From assembly GCA_902633655.1 (NCBI GenBank), contig CACPHA010000017.1, positions 1 to 35,238 of the forward strand: a stretch of 35,238 nucleotides of DNA, written 5' to 3'. The position numbers and the translations under genes were made by a program. Below, piece by piece: positions 7,904 through 17,616 of this stretch (positions are counted from its first letter, which is position 1; every line of letters begins with the position of its first letter). Source of the DNA: Paracoccaceae bacterium. Its GTDB lineage: Bacteria > Pseudomonadota > Alphaproteobacteria > Rhodobacterales > Rhodobacteraceae. The notes beneath the pieces were generated by a model. That model saw nothing but the letters and a program-made list of their open reading frames with translations, had not been told where the DNA came from and made no database searches.

Positions 7904-9097
7904 ATGATTAGCTCTGTTATGCCAACATATGCCCGTGCCCCGTTGAATTTTGTCAAGGGTGAGGGAAGCTGGTTGATCGAGGCAAACGGACAACGCTTCC
8001 TAGATTTTGGGGCAGGAATCGCAGTAAATGCCCTTGGTCACGCTCACCCTGCACTTGTCACCCGTTTAACAGAGCAGGCACAAAAGCTTTGGCATGTTTC
8101 GAATCTCTATAATATTCCACAACAGCAAGATCTAGCGGACAAGCTTGTAGAGCTGACCTTTGCAGATACTGTCTTCTTCACTAATTCAGGCACGGAAAGT
8201 TGTGAGCTAACTGTTAAAATGGTGCGTAAATATTGGTATGAGAAAGGCTTTTCTGATAGGGTTGAAATCATTGCCTTTGAGGGCGCATTTCATGGGCGCT
8301 CCTCAGCTGGAATCGCGGCTGCCGGCGCTGAGAAACTTGTAAAAGGCTTTGGTCCGATGCTACCGGGATTTAAACATTTAGACTGGGTAAATCACGACAC
8401 CATAGAGGCGGCGATTGACCAAAAAACAGCCGCCGTCATTGTTGAGCCTATTCAGGGTGAAGGTGGAATCCGGCCACTACCCGATAAATACCTCAAAGGA
8501 ATCAGAGCGTTATGTGATAGGCACGACATTCTACTTATCCTTGATGAAGTCCAGTGCGGTGTAGGTCGCACTGGGCGCCTATTTGCGCATGAATGGTCTA
8601 ATATCGAGCCGGATATAATGATGATCGCTAAAGGCATAGGAGGAGGCTTCCCGCTTGGCGCTGTGCTCGCAACAGAGGACGCGGCATCTGGTATGACGGC
8701 TGGTAGCCATGGCTCCACCTACGGCGGAAATCCCTTAGCATGCGCGGTTGGCTCTGAAGTTCTGGATCATGTGGCGGACCCCGAATTTCTTGAAAATGTA
8801 AGCCGCAAGGGAGGCCTCTTAACGCAAGGGCTAATGGGGCTTGTGGATGGCTACTCAGATTTGTTTGACAGCGTAAGAGGCCTCGGACTGATGCTTGGCT
8901 TAAAATGCAAGGTCCCAAATACCGAAGTTCTGCGCGCCTGTTATGATGAAAACTTCATCATAGTACCAGCTGCAGATAACGTGATACGTCTGTTACCGCC
9001 ACTAAATGTTTCCGACGATGATATTAAAGAAGCCCTTTACCGGCTAGATAAAGCAGCACAAGCGTGCGCTGGTAAGCTGAATGAGGCCGCGTTATGA
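7904..9097 (+). CDS. argD: Acetylornithine aminotransferase
   Basis: PLP-dependent class III aminotransferase making N-acetylornithine from N-acetylglutamate semialdehyde in arginine synthesis; many members also serve the succinyldiaminopimelate step of lysine synthesis. The length of 397 residues is typical. Visible are [18 protein letters not shown] (about 32-49), the phosphate-binding NSGTES (94-99), FHGRS (129-133), the aspartate of [13 protein letters not shown] (D214), and the Schiff-base lysine in [13 protein letters not shown] (K243). The [11 protein letters not shown] signature follows. A very strong AGGAGG ribosome-binding site lies 8 bases before the ATG. Its stop overlaps the argF start as ATGA, showing translational coupling with the gene for a later arginine step. 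Confidence 0.96.
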   Translation: MISSVMPTYARAPLNFVKGEGSWLIEANGQRFLDFGAGIAVNALGHAHPALVTRLTEQAQKLWHVSNLYNIPQQQDLADKLVELTFADTVFFTNSGTESCELTVKMVRKYWYEKGFSDRVEIIAFEGAFHGRSSAGIAAAGAEKLVKGFGPMLPGFKHLDWVNHDTIEAAIDQKTAAVIVEPIQGEGGIRPLPDKYLKGIRALCDRHDILLILDEVQCGVGRTGRLFAHEWSNIEPDIMMIAKGIGGGFPLGAVLATEDAASGMTAGSHGSTYGGNPLACAVGSEVLDHVADPEFLENVSRKGGLLTQGLMGLVDGYSDLFDSVRGLGLMLGLKCKVPNTEVLRACYDENFIIVPAADNVIRLLPPLNVSDDDIKEALYRLDKAAQACAGKLNEAAL

Positions 9098-10020
9098 CCC
9101 ATTTTTTAGATATAAATAAAACACAGCCTGAAGCTCTTCGCAGTATTATTGATCATGCAATTGAAATAAAAAACGCCCGTGCAAATGCACCGCTCGGCCA
9201 AAAGGATGCAGACGCACCTTTAGCTGATCGCGTTGTGGCACTCATCTTTGACAAACCATCCACTCGCACAAGAGTAAGCTTTGACGTAGGTGTACGTCAG
9301 ATGGGCGGACAGCCGATCGTGCTCTCTGGTAAAGATATGCAGCTGGGTCATGGAGAAACTATCTCAGATACCGCCAAAGTTATGAGTCGCTACGTGGACC
9401 TCATAATGATCCGTACCTTTGAAGATGCAACGTTATTAGAAATGGCGGAATCCGCAACGGTTCCTATAATTAACGGCCTAACAAACCGAACGCACCCCTG
9501 CCAGATTATGGCTGATATCATGACTTTCGAGGAACATCGAGGTTCCATCAAGGGTAAAAAAGTTGTTTGGTCGGGAGCTGGTAATAACGTTTTCTCCAGC
9601 TTTGTCCAAGCTGCCGGGCAATTTGGTTTTGACCTCACTTTCACAGGACCAGAACCACTTGACCCGGAACGAGGGTTTCTTGAGGAGGCACTCCGAAAAG
9701 GTTCAAATATCATTATAGAGCGCGACCCCCATTTAGCTTTTAAGGGAGCTGATCTTGTTGTGACCGACACATGGGTGAGCATGCATGATCCGAAAACCGC
9801 GCGAAAGCGTCGACATAATCAGCTTCGCGCCTATCAGGTCAATACGGAACTAATGTCTAATGCAAAGCCCGAGGCGCTTTTTATGCACTGCTTACCTGCG
9901 CATCGGGATCACGAAGCCACATCAGAAGTCATGGATAGTCCAAACTCTGTGATCTTCGACGAGGCCGAAAATAGACTACATGTACAAAAGGCGATTATGC
10001 GGCATTGTCTGGGAGTCTGA
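9094..10020 (+). CDS. argF: Ornithine carbamoyltransferase (anabolic type)
   Basis: Makes citrulline from ornithine and carbamoyl phosphate. The 308-residue protein has the carbamoyl-phosphate site STRTR (56-60), the second carbamoyl-phosphate motif HPCQ (134-137), and the ornithine-side motifs TDTWVSM (224-230) and [10 protein letters not shown] (265-274). The pairing with argD by a 4-base ATGA overlap supports the biosynthetic rather than catabolic role. The final genes of the pathway (argG, argH) are not in the window. No clear intrinsic terminator follows, although a GC-rich patch lies about 25 bases downstream. Confidence 0.97.
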   Translation: MTHFLDINKTQPEALRSIIDHAIEIKNARANAPLGQKDADAPLADRVVALIFDKPSTRTRVSFDVGVRQMGGQPIVLSGKDMQLGHGETISDTAKVMSRYVDLIMIRTFEDATLLEMAESATVPIINGLTNRTHPCQIMADIMTFEEHRGSIKGKKVVWSGAGNNVFSSFVQAAGQFGFDLTFTGPEPLDPERGFLEEALRKGSNIIIERDPHLAFKGADLVVTDTWVSMHDPKTARKRRHNQLRAYQVNTELMSNAKPEALFMHCLPAHRDHEATSEVMDSPNSVIFDEAENRLHVQKAIMRHCLGV

Positions 10021-10277
10021 ACCTCGGCTTATACCCTTTGGGCCCGGCGCAAGCGGGTTTGAGCCCAATAATATTAATTATTCTGCACGGTATTTCTTCG
10101 AACCGACCCATATAACCGTATCAAGCGAGCCGTTAATAAAATTCCTAAAGTCATACGTGACCTAAAAATCATAAGTTTTTTAAAACCACCGCTTTTTCTA
10201 GAGCACAGCTCAGTATCTCAGAGTTATTTTTACAAACCTGGCAACCCGATTCCTTTTACAAAGATCGAAGAATTGGA
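10021..10277. other. Intergenic region between the 3' ends of argF and apt
   Basis: The spacer holds no convincing gene. Near its left end is a short GC-rich patch (about 10040-10066) starting GGGCCCGG and ending GAGCCC, surrounded by AT-rich DNA. It can fold weakly but lacks a following T run, so it is not a clear terminator. The remainder is AT-rich and featureless to me. Confidence 0.4.
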
Positions 10278-10808
10278 TCAGACATCGTTAAATTGGCAGA
10301 GGACGTGCACATCCATACCCATGTTTTCCAACTTTTTACGCCCACCCAGTTCCGGAAGATCAATAATGAAATTACAACTAATGATCTGGCCTCCAAGCCT
10401 CTCAACAAGCAAAATACCGGCCTCTGCCGTTCCACCAGTTGCCAAAAGATCATCAACAAGCAGGATCATTTCCCCAGCCTCGATAACATCATCGTGCAAT
10501 TCCATGATAGCCTCACCATACTCAAGCGTATATTGCTGACTTATAGTTGAGCCTGGCAGTTTTCCTTTCTTGCGAATAGGGACAAAGCCCGTTCCCAGTT
10601 GATGTGCAATAGCCCCCCCCAGAATAAATCCACGGGCCTCTAGGCCAACGACTTTGTCAATTCGCTTGCCTGCATAAGGATGCAGCATCTGATCCACCGC
10701 CATACGAAATCCTCGGGGGTCGGAAAAAAGCGTGGTGACATCTCGAAACAAAATACCTTCATGCGGAAAGTCAACAATTGTACGAATATAATCTTTGACA
10801 GTTTTCAT
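10278..10808 (-). CDS. apt: Adenine phosphoribosyltransferase
   Basis: Purine salvage enzyme that condenses adenine with PRPP to give AMP. It has 176 residues, matching the family. Visible features are the N-terminal [19 protein letters not shown] (13-31), [18 protein letters not shown] (55-72), the flexible-loop region KKGKLPG (80-86) and the PRPP-binding [13 protein letters not shown] (116-128). The ATG at 10808 has only a weak ribosome-binding site. It is followed upstream by a 59-base spacer to the universal stress protein gene on the same strand, so loose co-transcription is possible. Confidence 0.96.
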   Translation of the reverse strand: MKTVKDYIRTIVDFPHEGILFRDVTTLFSDPRGFRMAVDQMLHPYAGKRIDKVVGLEARGFILGGAIAHQLGTGFVPIRKKGKLPGSTISQQYTLEYGEAIMELHDDVIEAGEMILLVDDLLATGGTAEAGILLVERLGGQIISCNFIIDLPELGGRKKLENMGMDVHVLCQFNDV

Positions 10809-10867
10809 TTGTTTGTCTCAAGAAAATTACTTAACCTATTATAGTAAATTCTTCGTGCTTGTCACAC

Positions 10868-11731
10868 TCATTTGCTCAGAAGCACGGGAACTGGGGAAGC
10901 ATGGATTAGGGTTGTTGTCGTTGAACCAATAAATAAGTTTCGAAATTTTGAGTGACCATAAGCGCCGATCGCAAGCATATCACATTTCGTATTTTTTACA
11001 TGATTGATAATCTGCTCTTTAGGATCGCCATTCGCTCCTATAAAGTCAATCGGGCAATTGTTTTTGTTTATTTGCAAAATGTATGGTTTTTGATCCTGCT
11101 CTAACCAATCTTTTGAAGCCTTTGAGACACCCAAAATAGAAACTTTAAGCTTTCCAAAAACTGAATTGCCGAGTAAATATTCCAAAACTCTTCTTGAGGG
11201 CAAGCTTCCATCGTAAGCCACAAGCACATGATTTATAATAGTAAATACTGAATTTCCAACAAATATTGGCTTTGTGCTGGCTCTTACAATTCTTTCAAAG
11301 TTATCCCCAATTCTGTTCTTCTTTTCACTAGTTCTCTCGCCTCGCTTGCCGATCAGAATTATGTCGCCACCCGCCTCTTTACTCTTTAAAGAATCTGCTA
11401 TGTCGCCAGTTCTCAATCTGAGTTCTACACTCGGACAACCAAATTGTTCCAACTTTTCTTTTGACTTTTCTAATATTTCCCTTCCCTTCGACAGGGCAAC
11501 TTTAGATTTTTTTTCACCCGCAGATACAAGTGCATCCATCAACTTTGTCCGCGCTCCCAGATTTATGGCACCACTCAAATCACTTTTATCTGGTTCAACT
11601 GGAGTTTCTAGTACGTGATATAATTTTATCGTAGCCCCTGATCTTTTGGCCAAGAGAGCAGCATACTCACAAAGTGTGAGTGCATGAGCGGACCCATCTA
11701 TAAATGCAATTAGAGTAACTGTTTTTTCCAC
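10868..11731 (-). CDS. Universal stress protein with two UspA domains
   Basis: A 287-residue soluble protein made of two Usp folds, at about 1-160 and 165-287. The second copy carries a perfect nucleotide-binding motif G-2x-G-9x-GST at GAYGHSKFRNLFIGST (256-271). The first copy has a related but altered version (GKRG...IGD, 128-143), so ATP may bind mainly in the second half. The start is GTG. It lies only 3 bases after the stop of the SulP transporter gene on the same strand, which argues strongly for co-translation and a shared function. In such pairs the stress protein may sense ATP or cell state and act on the transporter; this is inference. Confidence 0.9.
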   Translation of the reverse strand: MEKTVTLIAFIDGSAHALTLCEYAALLAKRSGATIKLYHVLETPVEPDKSDLSGAINLGARTKLMDALVSAGEKKSKVALSKGREILEKSKEKLEQFGCPSVELRLRTGDIADSLKSKEAGGDIILIGKRGERTSEKKNRIGDNFERIVRASTKPIFVGNSVFTIINHVLVAYDGSLPSRRVLEYLLGNSVFGKLKVSILGVSKASKDWLEQDQKPYILQINKNNCPIDFIGANGDPKEQIINHVKNTKCDMLAIGAYGHSKFRNLFIGSTTTTLIHASPVPVLLSK

Positions 11732-11734
11732 GTT

Positions 11735-13222
11735 CTACTTTACCGTAATGCTTTCTGAAGCGGCCACTAAATCAGGTGCGGCAAGCCTGTCCACGATTGT
11801 TTTTGATGCGCTGTTAAGACCTATAACTTCCACTGTCTTTCCCTCTTTTCTCAATCTCAAAACTACAGTATCTAAAGCTGCTATTGAAGAAATATCCCAG
11901 ATATGAGCTTCAGTTAGATTTATCGTGACTTTCTCATTTGCCTCATAAAAGTCAAAGCTTTTAACGAAATCCTCGGATGAAGCGAAAAACAATTGGCCTT
12001 TGACCATGTAATTTCTTTCTCGTCCATCTTCAGAGACCGATGAATTAACTACGAATAACTGAGATATTTTCCAGGCAAAGAAAATACCGGACAGTAAGAC
12101 GCCAATCGCAACACCAATCGCTAAATTGTGAGTATATATAACAAAAAAAACGGTTGAAAGCATAACGATTGATGACGACTTCGGATGCTCTTTTATGTTT
12201 TTAATAGATGACCACGAAAAAGTACCTACAGATACCATTATCATGATAGCGACCAAAGCAGCCATTGGGATGATTGCTACATAATCTCCCAACACAACCA
12301 CAAAAATCAGTAAAAATGTTCCAGCGATAAAAGTAGATAAACGACCGCGGCCTCCCGACTTAACATTTATAATGGATTGTCCAATCATAGCACATCCTGC
12401 CATTCCACCGATAAAGCCGGTTGCAGTGTTCGCAACCCCTTGGCCAATACATTCTTGATTTCTATCTGTTTCGGTATCTGTAAAATCGTCAACAATCTGC
12501 TGAGTGAGTAAACTTTCCAGTAAGCCCACAGTTGCAACCGCTACCGAATATGGAAAAATTATCGTCAAAGTCGTAAAATTAAGCGGCACATCGGGTAACA
12601 AAAATACTGGAAAGGTATCTGGCAATTCGCCCATATCGCCCACTGTTCGAACATCAAACTCAAATACGATGCAAATCACTGACAAAAAGATTATATTTAC
12701 TAGAGGCGAAGGTATACGAGTTGTTAAAAAGGGTAACAAGTAGATTATGGCTAAGCCGATGCCAACAAGTCCAAAAGTCATTAAAGGTACTTTGTTTGGA
12801 TCAAGCTCAGGAAGTTGAGCTAAAAAAATCAGAATAGCCAACGCATTGACAAATCCAGTGACCACCGATCTCGACACAAATTTCATAAAAAACCCAATTT
12901 TTGCGAGCCCGGCCAAAACTTGGATTAAGCCAGCAAGAATGGTGGCTGCTAACAAATACTCTAATCCATGTTCCTTAACCAGAGTTACCATAACTACGGC
13001 AGTTGCCGCTGTCGCAGCAGAGATCATCCCTGGACGTCCGCCGGTAAATGCGCACAAAACGGCAATTGAAAATGAGGCATAAAGACCAACTTTTGGATCC
13101 ACTCCAGCTATTATTGAGAAAGCTATTGCTTCCGGGATTAACGCCAAAGCAACAACCAAGCCTGAAAGAAAATCAGCTTTTGGATCTATAAACCATTGTT
13201 TATAATATGCCCTAAAGTTCAA
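11735..13222 (-). CDS. SulP family inorganic anion transporter with STAS domain
   Basis: Inner-membrane anion transporter of the SulP/SLC26 family; members carry sulfate, bicarbonate or other anions, often with sodium or proton. The 495-residue protein begins with the typical [27 protein letters not shown] (18-44), then [13 protein letters not shown] (61-73), many hydrophobic segments to about 390, and a cytoplasmic STAS domain (about 403-495) with DISS (443-446) at the usual regulatory position. It is short for the family because the STAS tail is compact. The start is TTG with a GGAAA element upstream. The universal stress protein gene follows within 3 bases. The substrate is not certain: the branch resembles bicarbonate-type transporters as much as sulfate ones, and the window's sulfate activation gene lies 10 kb away. 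Confidence 0.92.
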   Translation of the reverse strand: MNFRAYYKQWFIDPKADFLSGLVVALALIPEAIAFSIIAGVDPKVGLYASFSIAVLCAFTGGRPGMISAATAATAVVMVTLVKEHGLEYLLAATILAGLIQVLAGLAKIGFFMKFVSRSVVTGFVNALAILIFLAQLPELDPNKVPLMTFGLVGIGLAIIYLLPFLTTRIPSPLVNIIFLSVICIVFEFDVRTVGDMGELPDTFPVFLLPDVPLNFTTLTIIFPYSVAVATVGLLESLLTQQIVDDFTDTETDRNQECIGQGVANTATGFIGGMAGCAMIGQSIINVKSGGRGRLSTFIAGTFLLIFVVVLGDYVAIIPMAALVAIMIMVSVGTFSWSSIKNIKEHPKSSSIVMLSTVFFVIYTHNLAIGVAIGVLLSGIFFAWKISQLFVVNSSVSEDGRERNYMVKGQLFFASSEDFVKSFDFYEANEKVTINLTEAHIWDISSIAALDTVVLRLRKEGKTVEVIGLNSASKTIVDRLAAPDLVAASESITVK

Positions 13223-13350
13223 TTTATTTCCATTTTTAATAGAATACGCAGAAGTCCAAGGGTTGGATTTAATTGGTCCTAATTAAATTTTATCAGTAAA
13301 AATTCATCATCGACTGATGTGTTAACAATTCTAGGGCGTTTGAAAGTCCA

Positions 13351-14481
13351 TCAAATAATGTCCATTAAGTCTCGCTCAAAATTTAGATCGTCATCAAGAC
13401 AGATTAAATCTTTAACGTGCCTATTTTCAAGACTGGCCAAATCTGGTCGATTAATTAGGTTTGCAGGAACGCTTATTGCCATTTTCAAGGCGTCTTCAAT
13501 GGCTACCCCTAATGCAGAGACAAACCTTTTCACAGTACCCGCCATGGTAATATGGGCTCCAGCAAGTTTGCCTTCCGAATTGATTAGTCGCCCTTTCTTC
13601 AAAGTTATTGCGCTCCCATAAAGTTTAAAAGAGCTAGGTCCGCCGATTGTCGGCATAGCATCAGAAACGATAAACAAACGATCTTTTATAGGCCTTGCGC
13701 GAATTGCAAATTTTAATATTTCATCATCAACATGAAAGCCATCTCCGATTATACTAGTGTAACAATCGGAATTTAATGCTGCAGCAACAATACCTGGTTT
13801 TCGATTTCTCATTGCTGGCATCGCATTGAATAGGTGGGTGAACGCACACGCTCCATGCGACAATGCTTCATTAGCCAAATGTAAGCTAGCATTCGTGTGA
13901 CCCAATGATACAATAGCCCCAGTTTCAGATAGGGCCTCAATATCTTTCATGGAGACTACCTCCGGAGCGAGTGTGATCATCACAGGGATTTCTTTTAACC
14001 TGAGATTTTGGACTAGTTGAAACGTACCAGGATCATACAGCCGCACAAAACGAGCCGCATGCGCACCTCGCTGTTCAAGTGCTATATGAGGTCCTTCTAT
14101 ATGAATGCCAATTATACCCGGCTGATGTTTCGATTCGATGACCGCCTCAACAGCCTTTTCAAGAACATATTTCGCGTCCGTTATTACCGTTGGTAAGATA
14201 GCAACAGAACCAAACCGCCGATGTGCCGCAAGAATTGCTTTTAAAGTTTCTGGCGTTGGGTCAGTGTTAAATAAAACACCACCGCCACCGTTTACCTGCA
14301 GATCAACGAAACCTACAGAAAGAATACCATCTATAATCTTTGGCGCTACGCCGCCAGATTCACTATTTTTAACTAAGTGACAAAAACCATTTCTGGTTAC
14401 TTTAATCAACAAATCTGAGCGAATTCTAGAACCATCAAACAACTTTGCAGGCTTCAACAAAAATCCATCGCAAACGGTCAT
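13351..14481 (-). CDS. nagA: N-acetylglucosamine-6-phosphate deacetylase
   Basis: Removes acetate from GlcNAc-6-P to give glucosamine-6-P in amino-sugar catabolism or cell-wall recycling. The 376-residue amidohydrolase shows GFVDLQVNGGGG (57-68), the metal glutamate in HIEGPHI (E129), GHT (H195), THLFNAM (H216) and the catalytic aspartate in VSDAMP (D274). All key residues appear present. The ATG follows CAGGAG at a good distance. It is the second gene after the ROK kinase, with 123 bases between them. Glucosamine-6-phosphate deaminase (nagB) is not next to it, so the pathway's last step is encoded elsewhere or bypassed. Confidence 0.95.
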   Translation of the reverse strand: MTVCDGFLLKPAKLFDGSRIRSDLLIKVTRNGFCHLVKNSESGGVAPKIIDGILSVGFVDLQVNGGGGVLFNTDPTPETLKAILAAHRRFGSVAILPTVITDAKYVLEKAVEAVIESKHQPGIIGIHIEGPHIALEQRGAHAARFVRLYDPGTFQLVQNLRLKEIPVMITLAPEVVSMKDIEALSETGAIVSLGHTNASLHLANEALSHGACAFTHLFNAMPAMRNRKPGIVAAALNSDCYTSIIGDGFHVDDEILKFAIRARPIKDRLFIVSDAMPTIGGPSSFKLYGSAITLKKGRLINSEGKLAGAHITMAGTVKRFVSALGVAIEDALKMAISVPANLINRPDLASLENRHVKDLICLDDDLNFERDLMDII

Positions 14482-14604
14482 TGCGCCACCACTCCTGTTC
14501 GCAGAAGAGTGGCAAACGCAAATTTTTGTTTCAGGCCCATTAAAAATAGAGGGCGGTGTAACACATCATGAAGGCGGTTCCAAATGGACACTCCTTGCAA
14601 AGCA

Positions 14605-15513
14605 TCATCCATGGCCCGTTTCCTGCCATGCTGCATAAGCCGCGCCACGTGCGCCACTTGCGCCATCCCCTTGAGCCCGAAGAAGTTTCGGTATGTTAAA
14701 CCCATTGAATTGGCTTTTGGACATTTTGCAGGATAAATCACTGATCAACTGCCGCATGTTTGAGAGCCCTCCACCAACCACGATTACGTCTGGGTTAATG
14801 GCATAGTCAATTGTGAGACAAAGTTCACTTACTAGCGTGCACCAAATGTCCCAGACTTTAGCCATACCTGAGTCAGAAAGTCGGAGGCTATAGATCTCAG
14901 GTGGCGTTAGCGTTTGGCCTGTTATGGCCTTTGCAATTCGCATCATACCTGGTCCAGATACGATCGTTTCGATGCAACCCATCTTACCGCATCCACACCG
15001 TACGATTGGAAGATTGTACTCTTTCACTAAATGCGCAGGCGCTGAGATATGACCAAATTCACCAGCTACTCCAGCGGCGCCATTTAACATAACACCACGG
15101 TATGTTGACCCACCACCAGTGCCAGTCCCTAGGATAAGCCCAACAACAGATTTATACCCTTTTGCCACTCCAAACACAGCCTCTGAGAGCGTAAAGGCGC
15201 GACCATCGTTAATATAAGTAATGTATCTGCCTGCTCGTTTCCCTATATCAGCCGGCAATCGTTCACCCGAACAAGGCAAATTAGCGGTGATCGCCTTGCC
15301 CGAATCCGTGGAAATTAGACCCGCTAGCCCTAGACCGACCGGCAATCCAGATGAACGCTCCTCAATCCAGTCAATGGCTTCGCAGAGTCTTTCAATAAGA
15401 AGCTCATAAGTCTCAGGGGTTTCTAGGTAAAGATTGTCACAAAAATGCCAATCAACATCAAACAGGTGCGCCTCAATCTTTGTACCACCTAAATCTATTC
15501 CTGCAGCAATCAA
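14605..15513 (-). CDS. nagK: ROK family sugar kinase, probably N-acetylglucosamine kinase
   Basis: Phosphorylates a sugar at O6 with ATP. The pairing with nagA points to N-acetylglucosamine. The 302-residue protein has the ATP-binding AGIDLGGTK (4-12), the catalytic IND (101-103, Asp103), LGTGTGGG (128-135), GEFGHI (151-156) and the ROK zinc motif CGCGKMGCIE (173-182). These show it is an enzyme rather than a ROK repressor, since no N-terminal helix-turn-helix is present. The start is TTG at 15513 with GAGG seven bases upstream; no ATG gives a better N-terminus. A strong dyad lies 20 bases upstream. The GlcNAc specificity is inferred from context. Confidence 0.88.
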   Translation of the reverse strand: MIAAGIDLGGTKIEAHLFDVDWHFCDNLYLETPETYELLIERLCEAIDWIEERSSGLPVGLGLAGLISTDSGKAITANLPCSGERLPADIGKRAGRYITYINDGRAFTLSEAVFGVAKGYKSVVGLILGTGTGGGSTYRGVMLNGAAGVAGEFGHISAPAHLVKEYNLPIVRCGCGKMGCIETIVSGPGMMRIAKAITGQTLTPPEIYSLRLSDSGMAKVWDIWCTLVSELCLTIDYAINPDVIVVGGGLSNMRQLISDLSCKMSKSQFNGFNIPKLLRAQGDGASGARGAAYAAWQETGHG

Positions 15514-15532
15514 TTGACAACCTCATATATTA

Positions 15533-15560
15533 GTACTGCCACCAAAATTTGGTTCAGTAC
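15533..15560. promoter_or_regulatory. 28-base dyad upstream of nagK, candidate operator
   Basis: Nested inverted repeats: outer GTACTG (15533-15538) and CAGTAC (15555-15560), inner ACCAAA (15541-15546) and TTTGGT (15548-15553) around a single A. Outer spacers are 2 and 1 bases. It sits 20-47 bases before the TTG start of nagK, the right place for a repressor to control nagK-nagA. I do not recognise the motif as a known GlcNAc regulator box, and no regulator gene is adjacent. Confidence 0.55.
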
Positions 15561-15747
15561 AGTCTGAAAATAAAATTAATTCTCTATCTTCAGCTTAAGT
15601 TCAATATAGGAAATAACAAACAGAACTTGGCAAACGACCATCAAGAATACTTCTCAATTGCACTAACTAAATTGTTTCGTAGTGTATTTTTTAAAATACT
15701 TTTAGCAAGAACTTGAAACTTCTTCCGAGTTTAAGCATTAAAAACTT

Positions 15748-16344
15748 ATGGCCAAACTCTATTTTCAATATTCAACTATGAACGCCGGAAAATCGACACT
15801 GCTTTTGCAGGCTTCTCATAACTACCAAGAAAGGGGTATGGAGATATATCTGCTTACGGCTCAATTTGATAGCCGTTCTGGTCAACAGACAATAGGTTCT
15901 CGGATCGGTATTTCAAAAGCCGCTGATACATTTAGTACAGGGGAAGATTTATTTTCCAAAATTAAAAATCAGTTAAGACAAAAGTCCGTTAATTGCGTTT
16001 TTATTGATGAGGCACAATTTCTAGAAGCTGAACAAGTTTGGCAGCTTGCCCGGGCCGTTGATGATTTGGAAGTCCCAGTTATGTGTTACGGGCTGAGGGT
16101 AGATTTTCGAGGCCAACTTTTTCCAGGTTCCGCAGCTTTACTTGCACTAGCAGACGAAATGCGTGAAATTCGTACCGTATGTCATTGCGGGAAAAAGGCA
16201 ACAATGGTGGTGCGGCAAGACGAAAATGGCAACGCCCTGACAGGTGGCGCACAGGTGCAAATTGGCGGGAATGAGACCTATGTTTCGTTATGCAGACGTC
16301 ATTGGCGTGAGGCAACCAAAGATACCGTCACACCAAATTCATAG
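15748..16344 (+). CDS. tdk: Thymidine kinase (type II, TK1-like)
   Basis: Salvage enzyme that phosphorylates thymidine with ATP. The 198-residue protein has the P-loop STMNAGKST (9-17), FDSR (40-43), FIDEAQFL (85-92) with the Walker B and catalytic region, the lasso-loop segment YGLRVDFRGQLFPGS (114-128), and a zinc ribbon using C145, C147, C182 and H185. Its N-terminus MAKLYFQYSTMNAGKS is the usual start. The ribosome-binding site is weak. The end overlaps that of the 2-hydroxyacid dehydrogenase by 17 bases in convergent orientation. Confidence 0.95.
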   Translation: MAKLYFQYSTMNAGKSTLLLQASHNYQERGMEIYLLTAQFDSRSGQQTIGSRIGISKAADTFSTGEDLFSKIKNQLRQKSVNCVFIDEAQFLEAEQVWQLARAVDDLEVPVMCYGLRVDFRGQLFPGSAALLALADEMREIRTVCHCGKKATMVVRQDENGNALTGGAQVQIGGNETYVSLCRRHWREATKDTVTPNS

Positions 16345-17281
16345 GAGTTTGACCGTTGATAAAGGCCTCAATATTGTCCAAAGCCATATTCCCCATGCCT
16401 GTTCTAACCTCCATGGAAGCCGTGCCTAGATGAGGAAATAATGTTACGTTTTCCATGGTTTTCAACTTATCTGGGACTTTTGGTTCAAACTCGTAAACGT
16501 CTAAACCTGCGCCAGAAATCTGGCCGTTTTGCAAGCATCTAATCAAAGCGGCCTCATCCACAATATCTCCCCGAGCGATATTTACAAAAATTGCGTGGCT
16601 TTGCATGGCGGCAAAAACTGAGTCGTTGATAAGATGCTTTGTTTCAGCTCCTCCGGGAACGGCCACGACTATAACATCAGCCTTTGATGCTGCATCCATT
16701 ATGGATCGGCATTTTTCGGCTTCAAAACTGAGTTCCTTTGGGCTCCGGCTTACATAAACAACCCGCATGCCAAAACCAAAATGGCAGCGTCGCGCAATTG
16801 CTTGGCCAATTCGACCCATACCAATAATTCCAACAGTTTTGCCACTAAGGTGGAGCCCAAGCATCTGGGTCGGATGCCAGCCTTCCCATTTTCCAGAACG
16901 CAAAAGCCGTTCACCTTCTCCCGCTCTACGCGCTGTCATTAGCATCAAAGTCATAGCAATATCAGCCGTTGCGTCTGTCACAGCACCCGGTGTGTTAGTC
17001 ACAGAAAGCCCTTTGGCCCTTGCCGCCGAAACGTCAATATGATTGTAGCCTACTCCAAAATTCGCTAAGAGTTTGCATCGTGGATCTATTACCTGAGTAA
17101 AGATAATCTCTGAAAACAAATCTCCTAGTGTCGGCAGAATAATGTCAAAATCATTTAGCGCGGAAACCATCTCCGCATCATTCATAGGCCTTGTCTGCTT
17201 GCGGTAGGCGATTTCTCCAAGTTTTTCAGCCCGTTTTTCTACGGCTTCGGGTAGTGGACGCGTTATTAGAATTTTATTCAA
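16328..17281 (-). CDS. D-2-hydroxyacid dehydrogenase (glyoxylate/hydroxypyruvate reductase-like)
   Basis: NAD(P)-dependent reductase of 2-keto acids. The 317-residue protein has NFGVGYNHIDV (74-84), the dinucleotide fold GIIGMGRIG (151-159), and the catalytic triad Arg237 (NIARGDIVDE), Glu266 (DVYEFEP) and His284 (FPHLGTA). The residue after the Rossmann strand is within YVSRSPKE, where R/S suggests NADPH preference, which fits glyoxylate/hydroxypyruvate reductases. The start is TTG at 17281, overlapping the csaA stop as TTGA, with a strong GGAGG nine bases upstream (17291-17295). The exact substrate is not determined. Confidence 0.9.
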   Translation of the reverse strand: MNKILITRPLPEAVEKRAEKLGEIAYRKQTRPMNDAEMVSALNDFDIILPTLGDLFSEIIFTQVIDPRCKLLANFGVGYNHIDVSAARAKGLSVTNTPGAVTDATADIAMTLMLMTARRAGEGERLLRSGKWEGWHPTQMLGLHLSGKTVGIIGMGRIGQAIARRCHFGFGMRVVYVSRSPKELSFEAEKCRSIMDAASKADVIVVAVPGGAETKHLINDSVFAAMQSHAIFVNIARGDIVDEAALIRCLQNGQISGAGLDVYEFEPKVPDKLKTMENVTLFPHLGTASMEVRTGMGNMALDNIEAFINGQTPMNLV

Positions 17282-17616
17282 TGCATTTTTCCTCCATTTT
17301 CAACAGTTCGATCTGGTCCAATTAAGACGATGCCTCCATCTATATCGGATAGCCCCAGAACGAGAACTTCGGAGATAAACTTACCGATCTGGCGTGGTTT
17401 GAAATTCACTACTGCCATGACTTGCTTCCCAACCAGTTTCTCCGGTTTATAGTTAGCTGTTATCTGCGCAGAACTACGTTTTTTACCAATTTCTGGTCCG
17501 AAGTCGATCCAAAGTTTAATAGCAGGCTTACGCGCTTCTGGATATGGCTCTGAGTAAATAATTTCACCCACACGAATGTCAACTTTTAGAAAGTCGTCAA
17601 AACTAATTTGAAGCAT
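17278..17616 (-). CDS. csaA: tRNA-binding protein, CsaA/Trbp111-like
   Basis: A 112-residue stand-alone OB-fold protein of the EMAPII/Trbp111 type. The pattern FLKVDIRVGEII (about 9-20), KLWIDFGPEIGKKRSSAQI (34-52), GKQVMAVVNFKPRQIGKF (63-80) and SEVLVLGL (82-89) is characteristic. Members bind the outside corner of tRNAs as dimers; some were described as export chaperones (CsaA). It overlaps proC by 14 bases upstream and the dehydrogenase downstream, so it is the middle gene of a coupled trio. A GGGAGC ribosome-binding site precedes the ATG. The biological role in this group is not clear. Confidence 0.92.
   Translation of the reverse strand: MLQISFDDFLKVDIRVGEIIYSEPYPEARKPAIKLWIDFGPEIGKKRSSAQITANYKPEKLVGKQVMAVVNFKPRQIGKFISEVLVLGLSDIDGGIVLIGPDRTVENGGKMH

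Noticed and set aside
10040-10066. GC-rich patch after argF as an intrinsic terminator or repeat element
   Set aside because: Pairing is interrupted, no T run follows, and no second copy was seen in the window.
14482-14604. Possible small gene between nagK and nagA
   Set aside because: An open frame crosses this gap but mostly covers the nagK 3' end in a different frame, and shows no family pattern or start signal.
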